A DNA stretch of 38,751 nucleotides from Clostridia bacterium (GTDB lineage: Bacteria > Bacillota > Clostridia > Oscillospirales > Acutalibacteraceae), in assembly GCA_017449935.1 (NCBI GenBank), contig JAFSYP010000051.1:1-38751 (forward strand). Reading direction: 5' to 3'. The notes under the pieces are model-generated. The model made no database searches. It saw only the letters and a list, made by a program, of their open reading frames with translations, and was not told where the DNA came from. Shown piece by piece: positions 35,168 to 38,751 of the stretch. A program made the position numbers and the translations under genes. Within the stretch, counting starts at the first letter, position 1; each line of letters starts with the position of its first letter.

Positions 35168-36640
35168 TCATTCTTCTTCGCCTAAATGATGCTCGGCGTG
35201 CATGACCATCGCGCGGCGCTCATGCAGCTCGGCGTACATCCGATCGCGCTTCTCGCCGTTCAGATCGTAGAAAAACTTCGGGATCATGCCGATCAGACTG
35301 AGCGTCGACGGGATCACGGAGAACAGCGCGAAGATCGTGTACTCGACTTTCTCGCTCTGGCTGCCGGGCGCGGCGTTTTGGTCGTACCCCAGACGGCCGA
35401 GCACCAGACTGTTCAGCGCGCTGCCGACCGTGCTGGCGAGCTTGCGCGTCAGGCTCTGGAACACGCTCACCATCGCTTCGGCACGGAAGCCGTTCTGCCA
35501 CTCGAAGTAGTCCATGGACTCGTTGTACATCTCGCTCGGGATGACCTTCTTGAGGCCGTATATGGTCATCCAAACCGTTTCCTGCACCATCAGCACAGGG
35601 ATCATGACTTTCAGTTTCTTGTAGCCCTTGTTGATCGAACCGATCAGGAAAACGCCGATCATCAGGAAATTGTTGAAGTGCGCGGAAAACAGCCACAGTA
35701 TCTTGGTGGAAAAGCGGCGGCGCAGCTGCGGCACATAGGCGTAGCTGGCGGGCGAAACGAATGCGCCGGGAATGCCGACGATGTTCGTCAGCGAGGAAAG
35801 ACGCAGCACGTTCAGGTAGTAGTACTTGTCGCTGACCTTGACCGACGAGAACGAACCGAGGAACTCGGACAGCGAGATCAGCAGAACGGGTTTGCAGCGG
35901 AAGACCATCTTGATCGAGTGCGCCAGCGAAGGCGACTTGATCGACTGGGAAACACGTTCCTTTGTGATCAGCGAGAAGCCCAGCGCCATGATGCCGCAGG
36001 CCACGACGGTCACGGTGCCGAAGCCTATGTAGAGCGAACGGTATTTGAGCTTGACGATGTCGCGGATGGACAGGTCGATCAAAAGATCGAGCAGCTGCGA
36101 CGGCGTTTTCTCGAGGAAGCCGCTCAAAAGGTTTGCCGCCGTAATGAGCCGCGTTCGGTCGATGATGTCCGGCGTGATCGTGGAAAGCATACCGGTCTTG
36201 GCAATATCGCGCAGCGACTCCGCCAGATTTTTGAACATCAGCAAAATCAGATAAAACATGAACTTGGAGAAATCGCCCAATCCCATCGCCGCGAACAGCA
36301 CCGGCATGAGCCAGTAGATCACGGACAGCATTGTGCCCGGACCGGCGTACAGCACCAGATACGGTTTGAACTTGCCCCAGCGGGTACGCGTCTTGTCGAC
36401 CAGACCGCCCAGGAAGATGTCGTTGATGATGTCCCAGACGCCGTTGATCGTCTTGACCAGCGCGATGTAGTGCATCCGGATCTTGACGATATCCGAGATG
36501 AACACTTCCTCGCTGCCGGAAATGTTGAAGCTCGCGGATATGTCGTACAGGATATACCACATCGTCTCGCGGGAGCCGACGTACCGCCGCTGCGGGAGCT
36601 TGCGCGGCGATTTCTTTTCGGCTGCGGTTTCGTTTGCCAT
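35168..36640 (-). CDS. GPH-family sugar symporter
   Basis: The 490-aa membrane protein has about 12 hydrophobic segments and the GPH signatures NGVWDIINDIFLGGLVDK followed by TRTRWGKFKPY, and SMDYFEWQNGFRAEAM in the second half. Its sequence is clearly distinct from the GPH transporter at 11542. GGAGG is 7 bases before ATG at 36640, so the first of two nearby ATGs (36646) is less likely. It follows the sialidase-like gene by 41 bases, which suggests import of a sialoside or the sugar released by that enzyme. Substrate specificity is an inference. Confidence 0.9.
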   Translation of the reverse strand: MANETAAEKKSPRKLPQRRYVGSRETMWYILYDISASFNISGSEEVFISDIVKIRMHYIALVKTINGVWDIINDIFLGGLVDKTRTRWGKFKPYLVLYAGPGTMLSVIYWLMPVLFAAMGLGDFSKFMFYLILLMFKNLAESLRDIAKTGMLSTITPDIIDRTRLITAANLLSGFLEKTPSQLLDLLIDLSIRDIVKLKYRSLYIGFGTVTVVACGIMALGFSLITKERVSQSIKSPSLAHSIKMVFRCKPVLLISLSEFLGSFSSVKVSDKYYYLNVLRLSSLTNIVGIPGAFVSPASYAYVPQLRRRFSTKILWLFSAHFNNFLMIGVFLIGSINKGYKKLKVMIPVLMVQETVWMTIYGLKKVIPSEMYNESMDYFEWQNGFRAEAMVSVFQSLTRKLASTVGSALNSLVLGRLGYDQNAAPGSQSEKVEYTIFALFSVIPSTLSLIGMIPKFFYDLNGEKRDRMYAELHERRAMVMHAEHHLGEEE

Positions 36641-36681
36641 ATTCATGCCTCCGTTTTTCTTTCTTTATTCTGAAAAGGTTT

Positions 36682-37755
36682 TCATTTCACGGTAACGCGT
36701 CGGATCGTCGTGCGGCAAAGGCAGGCGGAATCCGCCCTGCCGCCGCTGCAGTACGCGAGCAGCATTTCGTTCTCGGCGAGGAAATAGATCGCCGGATAGC
36801 AGAACCCTCTCGCGGGATCGTCCTCGAGCACGACGGGCTCTCCGAAGTGGATCCCGTCCGAACTCTGTGCCATAACCAGCGGCGTCCTGCCGGCGGTGAT
36901 CCATTCTCCCGGCGGATCGGCGTTTCTTCCGCAGTATTCGGGGATCGGGTTCCAGACGGCGTAATACTTGCCGCCGAAGGGATCGCGGGCGATCTTCATC
37001 GGGGATTCGGGCGAGGAGAACCGCGAGGGCTGCGGTGCGAAGAAGCGTTCGCCGCCGTCGACGGAAACGCTCTCGTACTGGCAAAACAGGTCGGTGCGGA
37101 AGTAGGCGTACAGCACGCCGTTCGGCAATTCCAGAAGCCCCGGCTCCTGCAGTCCCGTTTCGGACTGCACGGGACACGTCAGCGGCGCGCCGAGCTCATG
37201 AAACGTGCGGCCGTCGTCCTGCGACCGGTAAAAGACCGCGGCGGCATGATACGCCGCGCCCCCTTCGCCGGTACGGTGCACGGCGGCAGGGATATAGATC
37301 CGTCCGTCCGCCGTTTGCAGCACGCGGCAGTTGTTGACCACGTAGTACCCCGCGTACCGGTCCGGCAGGCACTGTACGGGGCTCGCGAACGTCTCGCATT
37401 CGTCCGCGCTGCGGCGCAGCACATAGCGGCTCGTGCCGTCCTTAGGGTCCTTGACAAGATAAAACAGGCCGGCGTCGCCGTTTGTGAACCGGACGAGAGA
37501 AACGCTCATGACGTTGCGCACGCCGTGCTCGGCCGCGCGTACTAAAATGCGCTTGCCGCCGAAGCCGGCGCCGCCGTCGTCCGAAAGCACCGCGGCGATG
37601 TCGCACGGGCAGTCGTCCTCGCGGTCGTCGCCCGTATAGCGGCTGTACGCGAACAGGATGCGTCCGTCCCGAAGGCGCAGAAAGTCGCCCTCGCCGTTGC
37701 GCGGGTTGTCGTCGCCCGGCACGATCTGATACACAATGGTCGATTCTATCTTCAT
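36682..37755 (-). CDS. Sialidase-like (BNR-repeat) glycoside hydrolase
   Basis: The 357-aa protein has a six-bladed-propeller look with several Asp-box variants (SQDDGRTFHE, SVDGGERF, SSDGIHFG) and the N-terminal block GEGDFLRLRDGRILFAYSRY typical of exo-alpha-sialidase-like families. It has no signal peptide, so it would act on imported oligosaccharides, in line with the adjacent transporter. The canonical Arg-Ile-Pro motif is not visible, so a non-sialidase activity is possible. The start at 37755, 13 bases after the lepA stop, has no good Shine-Dalgarno; translation may depend on lepA. Confidence 0.8.
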   Translation of the reverse strand: MKIESTIVYQIVPGDDNPRNGEGDFLRLRDGRILFAYSRYTGDDREDDCPCDIAAVLSDDGGAGFGGKRILVRAAEHGVRNVMSVSLVRFTNGDAGLFYLVKDPKDGTSRYVLRRSADECETFASPVQCLPDRYAGYYVVNNCRVLQTADGRIYIPAAVHRTGEGGAAYHAAAVFYRSQDDGRTFHELGAPLTCPVQSETGLQEPGLLELPNGVLYAYFRTDLFCQYESVSVDGGERFFAPQPSRFSSPESPMKIARDPFGGKYYAVWNPIPEYCGRNADPPGEWITAGRTPLVMAQSSDGIHFGEPVVLEDDPARGFCYPAIYFLAENEMLLAYCSGGRADSACLCRTTIRRVTVK

Positions 37756-37768
37756 CGTATCTTCATCG

Positions 37769-38751
<983 letters not shown>

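Overview
This window looks like the chromosome of a spore-forming, GC-rich Clostridia-type Firmicute, probably an Oscillospiraceae/Ruminococcaceae-like gut bacterium; that placement is inferred. The evidence is Spo0A, a CotF-like spore coat pair, AGGAGG-type ribosome binding sites, lipoproteins, two GPH-type sugar transporters, a Gram-positive-type LexA box and a yybP-ykoY riboswitch. I see no prophage, transposon, CRISPR array or rRNA. Coding density is high, and many sigma-A promoters are visible, all with 17-bp spacers.

Layout. 149-6066 (minus) is a tight housekeeping operon: small secreted protein, alaS, HIT protein, comEC. 6140-7768 (minus) is a SpoVB/MurJ-like flippase, divergent from metallophosphoesterase-serS-FNT channel (7844-10978, plus). 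11062-13913 (minus) holds a small lipoprotein, a GPH transporter with its own promoter, and a second metallophosphoesterase. The latter is divergent from an HD protein and a large DUF5696-like lipoprotein (14074-16938). 17065-19151 (plus) holds the CotF-like pair behind a sigma-G-like promoter, a small protein with a LexA box at its promoter, a Dabb protein and yebC.

19218-24113 (minus) is a four-gene operon with overlapping or nearly touching genes: a TupA-like lipoprotein with a changed ligand loop, a lysophospholipase-like hydrolase, a 766-aa fusion of patatin with PA- and M28-peptidase-like regions, and a KDPG aldolase. tRNA-Leu(CAG) and three tandem terminators follow (24352-24632). 24642-28913 (minus) is an NAD operon: ADP-ribosylglycohydrolase, NrtR-like Nudix regulator, nicotinamidase, NAD synthase, nicotinate phosphoribosyltransferase. 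Together these can take nicotinamide to NAD and process ADP-ribose. Spo0A follows, divergent from a Mn2+-type riboswitch that leads into a P2A cation ATPase (29998-32897).

32963-38751 (minus) runs from lepA (cut by the window end) into a sialidase-like protein, a GPH transporter, a glycosyltransferase and a CapA lipoprotein, with a terminator hairpin inside the cluster.

Best leads: the patatin-PA-M28 fusion and its operon, the LexA-box small protein, the self-contained NAD/ADP-ribose operon, the riboswitch-ATPase unit, and the lepA-led glycan cluster.
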